Shown here: positions 6,814 through 14,507 of the stretch, piece by piece
Layout: each line of letters starts with the position of its first letter
Position numbering within the stretch: position 1 is the stretch's first letter
DNA from: CAYWXV01 sp964462535
GTDB taxonomy: Bacteria > Bacteroidota > Ignavibacteria > OLB7
Assembly: GCA_964462535.1 (NCBI GenBank)
Contig: CAYWXV010000066.1
Coordinates: 1 to 14,522 of the forward strand
DNA: 14,522 nucleotides
Reading direction: 5' to 3'
The notes under the pieces: generated by a model
Seen by the model: the letters and a program-made list of their open reading frames with translations, nothing else
Databases searched by the model: none
Told to the model about the DNA's origin: nothing
Translations under genes and position numbers: made by a program

Positions 6814-7176
6814 ATGCGCCTTCGTCTTGTCCATATCGTCCTGGCAGCTCTGGTGACCCTGTTCTACCTTGGAGAACGGCTGGCCCCGTGTGTGGATATG
6901 TGCAGCGCCGAGGATACCGCCGCCGCGCTCCATGCGAGTGTTGACGCGGCGAACGCTCACGCAAACCAGACAGGCTCCGACTGTGACGACCATCACTCTC
7001 CGGATGGTGATCATCATTGTGATCACTGCATTTGTCCCTGTCATGTCCCGATTGTTCTGAGCCATCAGATCGTCGCGATCACGCCTCCGAACGCCTTCGC
7101 TACCCACTCCACCAGGCAGTTCAAGCTACCCCAGTCCGCCGCAGTCGATACCCGCGATCCAGTCCCGCTCGTCTGA
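6814..7176 (+). CDS. small secreted or membrane-anchored His/Cys-rich protein, probable metal binder
   Basis: This 120-aa protein starts with a basic n-region (MRLRLVH) and a hydrophobic segment to about residue 20, a signal peptide or anchor. The centre is acidic and rich in His and Cys: C57, H60, H61, H67, H68, C69, H71, C72, C74, C76 and H77, with HHCDHCICPCH at 67-77 holding four Cys and four His in eleven residues. Two more cysteines, C26 and C30, follow the hydrophobic segment. I do not recognise a named family. Its place as first gene before a CzcA-type pump suggests a periplasmic metal sponge, chaperone or sensor, which is inference. No catalytic motif is visible. The hydrophobic start and ordered cluster argue against a chance ORF. 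Confidence 0.7.
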   Translation: MRLRLVHIVLAALVTLFYLGERLAPCVDMCSAEDTAAALHASVDAANAHANQTGSDCDDHHSPDGDHHCDHCICPCHVPIVLSHQIVAITPPNAFATHSTRQFKLPQSAAVDTRDPVPLV

Positions 7177-7376
7177 GCCCACCGCACCAACCGTAAATCC
7201 CAGCACCGCTGACCATCGTGGCATTTGCATGCCCCGGAGCCTCTATGCCCCGGCCGCGCGATGGATATGATGCGAGACTCCGCTCCTCCCCTCTATCTCA
7301 AGTATGGGAGGGGGGCTGGGTGGAGAGAGCCGACCCGCAACCAGCATCTGTCATCCAGTAACCGTCAACGACCCCC
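7177..7376. other. 200-nt gap with small inverted repeats before the pump gene
   Basis: No gene is apparent. GGCAT-TTGC-ATGCC (7220-7233) is a short dyad. The 9-mer ATGCCCCGG occurs at 7229-7237 and again at 7245-7253, 16 nt apart. CTCCTCCC (7283-7290) can pair with GGGAGGGG (7306-7313), one pair being a wobble, over a 15-nt loop. These could be regulator sites or a leader structure for the pump. No regulator gene is in the window to test this. No SD precedes the pump ATG. Confidence 0.35.
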
Positions 7377-10300
7377 ATGTTTGACGCAATCATCGCATTC
7401 TCACTGCGGCATCGCCCACTGATTCTGGTGGCGACGCTGGTCCTTATCGTGGCTGGCGTCACCGCCTTCTACCACCTCCCAATCGATGCCGTCCCGGATA
7501 TCACGAACAACCAGGTACAGGTCCTGACCGCCGCCCCGTCATTCTCTGCAGCGGAGGTCGAGCGCTTCGTCACCTTGCCGATCGAGGCCACGCTGAAGCC
7601 TCTTCCCGACGTGATCGAACTTCGATCGCTCTCCCAGTCCGGTCTCTCCGTTGTAACAGTCGTCTTCCCCGACAACATGGACATCTACGTTGCGAGGAAT
7701 CGGATTCTCGAGAAGCTTCACGAGGCGGTGGAGGAGATGCCCGATGGTGTGGAGCGCCCAGAGCTTGCTCCGGTCTCAACAGGTCTTGGGGAGGTCTTCC
7801 GGTACGTCCTGCACGACACGACCGGCCGCCTCTCCCCAATGGACCTTCGGACGGTGCAGGACTGGATTGTGCGACGGGGTCTGCTGGGAACGCCCGGAGT
7901 TGCGGAGGTGAACTCGTTGGGGGGATATGTCCGGCAGTACCATGTCGTGGTCCGTCCTGAAGCACTTGCGGAGTACGGCCTAACGCTTCGTCAGGTCTTC
8001 GACGCGGTCTCACGTACAAGTGGGAACGCCGGAGGGGCCTATATCGAGACCGGCCCTGAACAGCTCGCCGTTCGCGCAGTTGGACTGGCAACCAGCGTGC
8101 ACGATCTGGGGAGCACTGTCATTCGCACCACGCAGTCGGGGACGCCGATCGTCCTATCCAACGTGGCCGACATTGGAATCGGACCCGCAATACGCTTCGG
8201 TTCGGCTTCACAGGATGGGAAGGGTGAAGTCGTGACTGGCATCACCATGCAGCTCAAGGGGGCCAACTCCCGCATCGTTGTCGATGCCGTCAAGGACCGT
8301 ATCGATGAGATCAAGGGGGCACTCCCCGACGGAGTCGTGATCGAACCCTACTACGATCGCGAGGTTCTTGTCGAGAGAACCATAGAGACTGTCGTCCGGA
8401 ACCTGGTTGAAGGCGCACTTCTCGTGATCGGCATACTCCTTCTCTTCCTGGTCAACCTCCGCGCCGGACTTGTCGTCGCGTCAATCATTCCCCTCTCGAT
8501 GCTCTTCGCCGGCGTCATGATGGTCCTGACGAAGCAGTCCGGGAACCTGATGTCGCTTGGGGCAGTCGACTTCGGCCTTGTCGTCGACGGCTCCCTCATT
8601 ATCGTCGAGAACTGTCTCCGATTGATGGAGAGAAGATTGCGGGAAGCCAGCGGGGGGGAGCTGGGACGCGACGAGATGCGCTCACTGGTGATGGGAGGAT
8701 CGGTGGAGGTACGGAAGGCAGCGCAGTTCGGCGAGCTGATCATCATCATCGTCTACCTGCCAATACTCACGCTGCAAGGGATCGAAGGAAAGCTCTTCCG
8801 TCCCATGGCGATGACCGTTGCATTTGCTCTGGTCGGCGCCCTGATTCTCTCCATCACGTACGTTCCCGCCATCCTTTCGCTTGTGATGAAGCGTTCCGGG
8901 ACAATCCGGCATTCGCCCGTCATCGAGTGGATCAGACGCGTCTATGAACCAGCACTCCGCCGCGCGATGAGCAGACCGATCCCCATCGTTGCTGGCGCGC
9001 TGGTTCTGCTTGTCGGGGCGGTCATCGGCTTCACGAGGCTCGGAGGGGAGTTCATACCGAAACTCGATGAAGGGGATATCGCCATGCATCTGATACGCCT
9101 TCCATCGGTCTCGTTGACTGAATCGCAGGCGATCGCGACACGGGTCGAACGGCGCTTGCTATCCTTCCCTGAGGTACGGACCGTGGTAAGCTCCACGGGA
9201 CGTGCCGAAATATCGACCGATCCGATGGGTTTCGAGCTGGCTGATGTGTTCATCATGCTTCATCCACGTGACGAATGGACGACCGATAGAACGAAGGAGG
9301 AGTTGATCCGCGAGATCGGTGAGGCGTTGGAGAGTGTACCTGGGATCGGCGTACAGTTCCTTCAGCCAATTGAGATGCGAATGAACGAATTGATCGCGGG
9401 GGCGCGCGGGGACGTCGTGGTGAAGGTGACCGGCATCGACTACGACGTGATGAACAATGCCGCGGAGCGCATCGCATCCATCCTCGAGGGAACATCGGGC
9501 GCTGCCGACGTGACCACGGAGCAGACGAGCGGACTACCGCAGCTGGTGATCACTCCGGATCGATCCGCCATCGCGCGCTATGGATTGACCACGGGAGATG
9601 TCAACCAGATCGTCTCGACCGCAATCGCCGGCACAAAGGCAACAGAGGTTATCGAAGGAGAGTATCGCTTCGATGTCGTCGTCCGTCTTGCAGGCGACAT
9701 GCGGAACAGCGTCGATGCCGTCCGGTCAATGATCGTCGCCACTCCGACAGGGGCTCGGGTTCCCCTCTCAGAAATCGCTGACGTCAGCGTTCGAGAGGGA
9801 CCAACCCGTATCAGCCGAGAAGAGGGAACGCGCTTTGTCACGGTGCAGGCGAACGTGCGGGGTCGCGATGTGCAGAGCTTCGTCGAAGATGCCCGGACAC
9901 GAATCACACGCGAGGTCAAGCTCCCACCCGGTTACAACATCGTCTACGGCGGACAGTTCCGGAATCTGGAGCAGGCATCGCAGCGCTTGAGCGTCGTCGT
10001 GCCGATCTCTCTCGCCCTCATCTTCGTCCTCCTCTTCCAGACATTCGGCTCGCTCAGGATGGGGCTGTTGATCTTCCTCTGTGTTCCAATGTCGGCGATT
10101 GGCGGCGTGGGGGCGCTGATGATCCGCGATCTCCCCTTCTCCATTTCCGCCGGCGTTGGCTTCGTGGCTCTCTTCGGCATCGCCGTCCTCAACGGCATTG
10201 TCATGATAGCCGCAATACGTCGGCATCGCGACGAAGGGATGGAGATACGGGATGCGATCCTGGCCGGCGCGTATGAACGCCTCCGCCCCGTCGTCACGAC

Positions 10301-11714
10301 CGCGGCACTTGCAGCGTTCGGATTCATTCCAATGATGCTCTCCCACGGGGCGGGCGCCGAAGTCCAGCGCCCCCTGGCAACAGTGATCATTGGTGGCGTC
10401 ATCTCATCCACATTCCTGACGCTCTTTCTTCTTCCGATCCTCTACGAGTGGACGGAACGGGGTAAGCGGAAAAGTGAACGTAGAGAGAAGAAGGGGGGCG
10501 ATGGATCGTTGGCCATCGGAATCGCGCTCTTCGTCTTGTCGAGTCTCACAGCCGTAGCCCAGACGACGTTGACGCGAGAGGATGTACGACGTCGTGCTGT
10601 CGCCTCAGCGCCTGAGATGAAGCAGGCAGATGCACGCCTGGATGCGCTCCGTGGCGAACATCAGGAGGTCGGCCTCCTCCCTCCACTCGAGATCGTTGGA
10701 GGCATAGACGAATCGTCGTCGCCAGCATTAACCGGAAGGGCAAGCGCCCGCGTCGGTGTTGCACAGACCTTTCCCTGGCCCGGAGCCAGTTCTGCGCAGC
10801 GACGACGGATCGACCAGATGATAGAAGAAGCCGATGCCGATCGCGATGCACTGAGACGTGCCCTCGTTCGACGCGCCGATCTGGCATGGCTCGATGTAGC
10901 GGCATCACGACGTCTGCTTGATATCACCGATAGCGGCGTCGCGGTCGCCGATTCGTTTGCGCGGCTAGCAGCACGTCGTCGGGAGCTTGGGGAGACGGCG
11001 GCCCTGGAGACGTTGCAGGCATCGCTGGCCGCAACGCGTATCCAAGTCGAACGAGGTCGAAGGCTCATCGAATATCGGGCCGCGATTGAGCAGCTCCGCG
11101 CTGTGATCGGCGCCGACAGGGATGAGGCGTTGATCGTACTCGACACGTTGGTATACGAACCCGTGGCGTTGGCGCTTGCGGAGATCGAGGATCGGGTCTT
11201 GAAGAACGATCCTCGTCTGCGCGCGGCCGATAATGCGATTGCCGCCGCACGCCTATCGATCGACGTCGCCGCCGCCCGAAACCTCCCCGACTTCTCGCTT
11301 GGCTGGTCTCTTCAGACCGTCGACGGCGTCGGCGGCTTCTTCGGAGGGGAGGCGAGAATCGGCGTCCCACTCTGGCAATGGATGAACGATGGCGCTGATC
11401 AGATGGCGCAGGCACACGTCGTGATCGCACTGGCAGAACGTGATCGGGTCGAGCGCGAAGTGACAACCGTTCTGCGAGATCTCCACGCTCGTCACGCCGC
11501 CGCGGCTGCGCTCGCCATTGACATCCGCGATCATCTGCTTCCGCTGGCGGTCGAGGCCCACGACGTCGCTATTCGGCTCTATCGAGAGGGGGAGGCAGGC
11601 TATATGGAGGTCCTTGCGGCTCAGGCGACAATGCTCGAAACCCGCATCGCACTGATCGAGGCCGGTCGAGGTGCGGCGAGACTACGTGTTGAGCTGGAGG
11701 GTATCGCGTGGTGA
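7377..11714 (+). CDS. CzcA-type heavy-metal RND pump fused to TolC/CzcC-like outer-membrane channel
   Basis: This is a 1445-aa protein. Residues 1-1029 are a complete HME-RND permease: TM1 about 13-31, IDAVPDITNNQVQV (36-49), porter domains, TM2-6 about 338-505, TM7 about 535-553, GGEFIPKLDEGDIAM (556-570), and a second TM block ending LPILYEWTERGKRK. In TM4, DFGLVVDG...VEN places D398, D404 and E411 as in proton-coupled Zn/Co/Cd/Ni pumps. The LPSVS segment after DEGDIAM has Val where CusA appears to have a binding Met, which weakens a Cu/Ag assignment. Residues 1062-1445 are an outer-membrane efflux protein with two coiled-coil repeats and a beta segment FSLGWSLQTV...IGVPLW. The linker holds a signal-peptide-like stretch. 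Classical systems encode these as separate czcA and czcC. ACR_tran plus OEP fusions are known to me in Bacteroidota-type genomes. The adaptor gene follows. Confidence 0.93.
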   Translation: MFDAIIAFSLRHRPLILVATLVLIVAGVTAFYHLPIDAVPDITNNQVQVLTAAPSFSAAEVERFVTLPIEATLKPLPDVIELRSLSQSGLSVVTVVFPDNMDIYVARNRILEKLHEAVEEMPDGVERPELAPVSTGLGEVFRYVLHDTTGRLSPMDLRTVQDWIVRRGLLGTPGVAEVNSLGGYVRQYHVVVRPEALAEYGLTLRQVFDAVSRTSGNAGGAYIETGPEQLAVRAVGLATSVHDLGSTVIRTTQSGTPIVLSNVADIGIGPAIRFGSASQDGKGEVVTGITMQLKGANSRIVVDAVKDRIDEIKGALPDGVVIEPYYDREVLVERTIETVVRNLVEGALLVIGILLLFLVNLRAGLVVASIIPLSMLFAGVMMVLTKQSGNLMSLGAVDFGLVVDGSLIIVENCLRLMERRLREASGGELGRDEMRSLVMGGSVEVRKAAQFGELIIIIVYLPILTLQGIEGKLFRPMAMTVAFALVGALILSITYVPAILSLVMKRSGTIRHSPVIEWIRRVYEPALRRAMSRPIPIVAGALVLLVGAVIGFTRLGGEFIPKLDEGDIAMHLIRLPSVSLTESQAIATRVERRLLSFPEVRTVVSSTGRAEISTDPMGFELADVFIMLHPRDEWTTDRTKEELIREIGEALESVPGIGVQFLQPIEMRMNELIAGARGDVVVKVTGIDYDVMNNAAERIASILEGTSGAADVTTEQTSGLPQLVITPDRSAIARYGLTTGDVNQIVSTAIAGTKATEVIEGEYRFDVVVRLAGDMRNSVDAVRSMIVATPTGARVPLSEIADVSVREGPTRISREEGTRFVTVQANVRGRDVQSFVEDARTRITREVKLPPGYNIVYGGQFRNLEQASQRLSVVVPISLALIFVLLFQTFGSLRMGLLIFLCVPMSAIGGVGALMIRDLPFSISAGVGFVALFGIAVLNGIVMIAAIRRHRDEGMEIRDAILAGAYERLRPVVTTAALAAFGFIPMMLSHGAGAEVQRPLATVIIGGVISSTFLTLFLLPILYEWTERGKRKSERREKKGGDGSLAIGIALFVLSSLTAVAQTTLTREDVRRRAVASAPEMKQADARLDALRGEHQEVGLLPPLEIVGGIDESSSPALTGRASARVGVAQTFPWPGASSAQRRRIDQMIEEADADRDALRRALVRRADLAWLDVAASRRLLDITDSGVAVADSFARLAARRRELGETAALETLQASLAATRIQVERGRRLIEYRAAIEQLRAVIGADRDEALIVLDTLVYEPVALALAEIEDRVLKNDPRLRAADNAIAAARLSIDVAAARNLPDFSLGWSLQTVDGVGGFFGGEARIGVPLWQWMNDGADQMAQAHVVIALAERDRVEREVTTVLRDLHARHAAAAALAIDIRDHLLPLAVEAHDVAIRLYREGEAGYMEVLAAQATMLETRIALIEAGRGAARLRVELEGIAW
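10464..10559 (+). other. internal signal-peptide-like linker between pump and channel domains
   Basis: Codons 1030-1061 encode a basic run (KRKSERREKK), a hydrophobic core (LAIGIALFVLSSL, 1045-1057) and TAVA before Q1062, the n-, h- and c-regions of a Sec signal with an AxA site. The RND C-terminus should be cytoplasmic, so this segment is needed to bring the channel domain to the periplasm. Cleavage by signal peptidase would release a free outer-membrane protein. Confidence 0.65.
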
Positions 11715-11715
11715 C

Positions 11716-11911
11716 GGAGCAAGGAGCAAGGGTCAAGGATTAAGGATTAAGGATCAAGGAGCAACGATCAGCGATCAAGGAGCAAGGATCAAGAATCAAT
11801 GATCAAGGATCAAGGATCGGGGATCCGGGATCGGGGATGCTTCATGAGGGTGACCCCTGCCAGGAGACCGGTGACCATAGCACAACTGACAACGAACAAC
11901 TGACAACGAAC
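11716..11911 (+). repeat. 28-unit heptanucleotide array filling the pump-adaptor intergenic region
   Basis: Starting 2 nt after the pump stop, the sequence runs in exact 7-nt register for 196 nt. There are 18 units of GGATCAA type (GGAGCAA, GGATTAA, CGATCAA and so on, 11716-11841), then a looser stretch with GGTGACC at 11849 and 11870 and GGAGACC at 11863, then AACTGAC, AACGAAC, AACTGAC, AACGAAC (11884-11911). The ATG at 11912 follows at once. I found no indel breaking the register. No promoter or SD is apparent within it. Confidence 0.85.
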
Positions 11912-13126
11912 ATGCCCCGCACATACACATCGCTCATTCTCCTGTTCGCGTTCTTCCTGCCGGCATGCCACGACGACCACGCGCATGAGGGCTCTCACCC
12001 CCCACACGCGTCTGCAGCCGACTCGTCTCAGCACACGACTCCTCATGGCCCAGATGCCAATCAGCCCAGCGGGCCAGAGGCCTCCACCATTGCCATGTCT
12101 CCCGCGGCGGTTCGCGAGGCCGGGATCGTTGTGCAGGCGGTGACGAAGGATCGCCTCACCACAACGCTCACGCTCCCTGGCCGAGTGGTACCGACGCAGA
12201 ATGGAATCGCTCATGTTGGAACGATCGTGCCCGGGCGTGTGCGTCGCCTGATGGCGTCGGAAGGGTCGTACGTTCGGCGTGGAGAGGCTCTTGCGGAAAT
12301 CGAGGTCTACGACATCGGCGTTGTGAAGGGTGAGTTGATGGAAGCACGCGCTGACGTCGAACAGCGCCGCGCCGCGCTCGACCGACAGGAACGACTTGGC
12401 AAGGAAGGGATCGGCGCGCAACGCGCGATCGAAGAAGCGCGGGCGGCATACAAGCAGGCAGTGGCTCGTCAGACGGCGGCCGAGTCTCGTCTACGCGCGG
12501 CGGGGATCAATCCGTCGAGTGTGCGTGCTGGAAACTTCAGTTCGGTAGTGCAGTTGCGGGCGCCAATCTCGGGCGTCGTCTCACGCAGTCATGTGGTGCT
12601 GGGAGAGTATCTGGAGCCATCAAAGGATGCGTTCGAAGTCATGAACACATCGATCGCGTGGATCGACGCGCAGGCGCAGCCCGCACAGGCGACGACAATC
12701 GCGACGGGCGATCCTGGCTTCGTAACCGTCGGCGACCAACGGAGATCGGGCCGCATAATCTTCGTGTCACCGACCGTCGATCCGGAATCGCGAACGGTCA
12801 CCGTTCGCGTCGAAGTCGACAACAACGGGCTGAGACTCCGCTCCGACATGTTTGTGAATGTCGAGTTCGAACAGTCGACGCCCGGCTGGGGACTCGTAAT
12901 CCCGCAGTCGGCGATCGAAATGGAGAGCGGCACGAGCTATGTCTATCTGCAAGAGGAGCCGAATGCATTCATCCGTGTTCCCGTCGAGACGGGTGAGCGG
13001 ATGGGAGATCGCGTCGTCATCACCGGCGGTCTTCGGGAGAACTCAAGAGTCGTCGTGAAGGGAATATTCTACATTCGCTCCGCCCGCATGAAGGGAGAGT
13101 TGGAGGAGGAACATCATCATCAATAG
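11912..13126 (+). CDS. CzcB/CusB-type membrane-fusion lipoprotein of the metal RND pump
   Basis: This 404-aa periplasmic adaptor links the RND pump to the outer-membrane channel. MPRTYTSLILLFAFFLPAC is a lipoprotein signal with C19 as the lipidated residue. A His-rich tail follows (H20, H23, H25, H29, H32, H41, H45). Then come a barrel-sandwich half-motif (PGRVRRLMASEGSYVRRGEALAEI), an alpha-hairpin at about 137-198, the second lipoyl half (LRAPISGVVSRSHVVLGEYL) and beta-barrel and membrane-proximal domains to about 390. The end is EEEHHHQ, again His-rich. The frame is open to an ATG at 11837, but that 25-aa extension is repeat-encoded and would bury the signal peptide, so 11912 is used. No SD. 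Gene order pump-channel then adaptor is the reverse of czcCBA. His-rich ends suit Zn, Co, Cd or Ni. The exact metal is unknown. Confidence 0.9.
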   Translation: MPRTYTSLILLFAFFLPACHDDHAHEGSHPPHASAADSSQHTTPHGPDANQPSGPEASTIAMSPAAVREAGIVVQAVTKDRLTTTLTLPGRVVPTQNGIAHVGTIVPGRVRRLMASEGSYVRRGEALAEIEVYDIGVVKGELMEARADVEQRRAALDRQERLGKEGIGAQRAIEEARAAYKQAVARQTAAESRLRAAGINPSSVRAGNFSSVVQLRAPISGVVSRSHVVLGEYLEPSKDAFEVMNTSIAWIDAQAQPAQATTIATGDPGFVTVGDQRRSGRIIFVSPTVDPESRTVTVRVEVDNNGLRLRSDMFVNVEFEQSTPGWGLVIPQSAIEMESGTSYVYLQEEPNAFIRVPVETGERMGDRVVITGGLRENSRVVVKGIFYIRSARMKGELEEEHHHQ

Positions 13127-13200
13127 TAGATGAGGGTTGGCCTCGACGAAGACCCACGTTTTTCGGCACGTGCCCAATGACGGAATTGCAAGTGAGGCAC

Positions 13201-13205
13201 GGAGG
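13201..13205 (+). promoter_or_regulatory. Shine-Dalgarno GGAGG of the MFS gene
   Basis: GGAGG with a 4-nt spacer (TTGA) to the ATG at 13210 decides the start. The 83-nt gap from the adaptor stop holds no clear terminator, so read-through from the efflux genes is plausible. Confidence 0.7.
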
Positions 13206-13209
13206 TTGA

Positions 13210-14409
13210 ATGTCTATCCGCCAAAACATTCGTCAGTTCAGTCTGCTCGTCCTGGTCAACGCGTTCGTCGGCGCGATGGTGGGAATGGAGCGTTCGATCC
13301 TGCCGGAGCTGGCATCGACGGTTTACGGACTTGCGGCGGCGACCGGGATTCTCTCGTTCATCGTCTGCTTCGGCTCCGCAAAGGCGATCACCAATTACAT
13401 CGCCGGTCGTCTTTCCGACAAGGTCGGTCGCAAACGCGTGCTCGTCGTCGGGTGGCTCATTGCACTCCCCGTTCCTCTCATTCTCATGTGGGCACCGACA
13501 TGGGGATGGATACTCGCCGCCAACGTGCTGCTTGGAATCAGTCAAGGACTTACCTGGTCGACGACGGTGGTAATGAAGATCGACCTTGCCGGTCCGCAGC
13601 GTCGCGGGCTCGCAATGGGACTGAACGAGTTCGCCGGGTACGTCGCGGTCGGACTTGCAGCGTTTGCCGCCGGCATGATGGCGCAGAAGTATAACGTCAC
13701 CCCCGCCCCCTTCTATCTCGGTCTTGTCTACGCAGTCATCGGTCTTCTCCTGAGCGTGACTCTTGTCCGCGAGACGCGCCACCATGTGGTTCGCGAGGCC
13801 GAGTCACAACGTGCTTCCACCAAGGCCCACACCGGACGCGAGATCTTTCTCCATACGTCGTTTCGCGATCGGAATCTATCGGCCGCCGTCCAGGCCGGCT
13901 TCGTTAATAACCTGAACGATGGAATGGTCTGGGGACTCTTCCCGATTCTCTACGCCATGTACGGCGTTGACGTGGCAACGATTGGAGGGCTGGCGGCGAT
14001 CTATCCGCTGACGTGGGGGATCATGCAATTGATCGCGGGGGGCGCAAGCGATCGCATCGGCCGGAAGGGATTGATCGTCGCAGGTATGCTCACACAGGCG
14101 CTGGCGCTAGCAATCACCGCGAATGCGACAACGACCGCCGGCTTTGTCCCTGGCGCGCTCGTGCTTGGGCTCGGAACGGCCATGGTCTATCCAACCCTCC
14201 TTGCAGCAATCAGCGACGGTAGCCATCCCGAGTGGCGCGCCTCCGCAGTCGGCACCTATCGTTTCTGGCGCGACGCCGGATATCCCGCTGGGGCACTTCT
14301 CTCGGCGGTCATCGCCGACACTATCAGCATTCAGGCTGCCGTGTGGTCGGTCGCCTCTCTGACTGCGGTCAGCGGACTCGTCGTTCTGGGACGAATGAGT
14401 GAGAGGTAG
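13210..14409 (+). CDS. major facilitator superfamily transporter
   Basis: This 399-aa inner-membrane protein has about 12 hydrophobic segments in two halves. Loop 2-3 carries the MFS motif A as GRLSDKVGRKRV (about 66-77), and the second half repeats it as GGASDRIGRKGL near 277-288. A charged central loop spans about 183-215. NAFVGAMVGMERSILPEL near the N-terminus and DLAGPQRRGLAMGLNEFAGY before TM5 belong to a subfamily I associate with metal-resistance neighbourhoods, but the substrate is not known. It follows the RND adaptor by 83 nt on the same strand, so it may export metal or a metal complex from the cytosol to the periplasm for the RND pump. An unrelated drug or sugar role is possible. 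No missing residues or frameshift are seen. Confidence 0.85.
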   Translation: MSIRQNIRQFSLLVLVNAFVGAMVGMERSILPELASTVYGLAAATGILSFIVCFGSAKAITNYIAGRLSDKVGRKRVLVVGWLIALPVPLILMWAPTWGWILAANVLLGISQGLTWSTTVVMKIDLAGPQRRGLAMGLNEFAGYVAVGLAAFAAGMMAQKYNVTPAPFYLGLVYAVIGLLLSVTLVRETRHHVVREAESQRASTKAHTGREIFLHTSFRDRNLSAAVQAGFVNNLNDGMVWGLFPILYAMYGVDVATIGGLAAIYPLTWGIMQLIAGGASDRIGRKGLIVAGMLTQALALAITANATTTAGFVPGALVLGLGTAMVYPTLLAAISDGSHPEWRASAVGTYRFWRDAGYPAGALLSAVIADTISIQAAVWSVASLTAVSGLVVLGRMSER

Positions 14410-14442
14410 TGTCAGGATTAATTCGGACTGTTCGTCCTCGTA

Positions 14443-14477
14443 GAAAGTAGAGATTGGATGGTGGAGAGTAGAATGCG
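14443..14477 (+). repeat. short heptanucleotide array, units starting GA
   Basis: GAAAGTA, GAGATTG, GATGGTG, GAGAGTA, GAATGCG follow one another without an indel, 34 nt after the MFS stop. Only the leading GA and a purine-rich composition are shared, so this is the most degenerate of the arrays. A weak stem GGAC-TGTTC-GTCC lies between it and the stop. Confidence 0.5.
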
Positions 14478-14507
14478 TGTGGGCCCCCTCTCCAACAGGC
14501 GTGAACC

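Noticed and set aside
9768..10411. Overlapping minus-strand ORFs of 155-192 aa
   Set aside because: Antisense to the RND permease. Low-complexity charged translations with no motif.
11837..11911. Upstream ATG extending the adaptor by 25 residues
   Set aside because: The extension is encoded by the repeat array and would place 25 polar residues before the lipoprotein signal peptide.
11716..11911. CRISPR array
   Set aside because: The units are contiguous 7-mers without spacers, and no cas gene is present.
13120..13785. 221-aa minus-strand ORF
   Set aside because: Antisense to the MFS gene, charged low-complexity translation, no recognisable fold.
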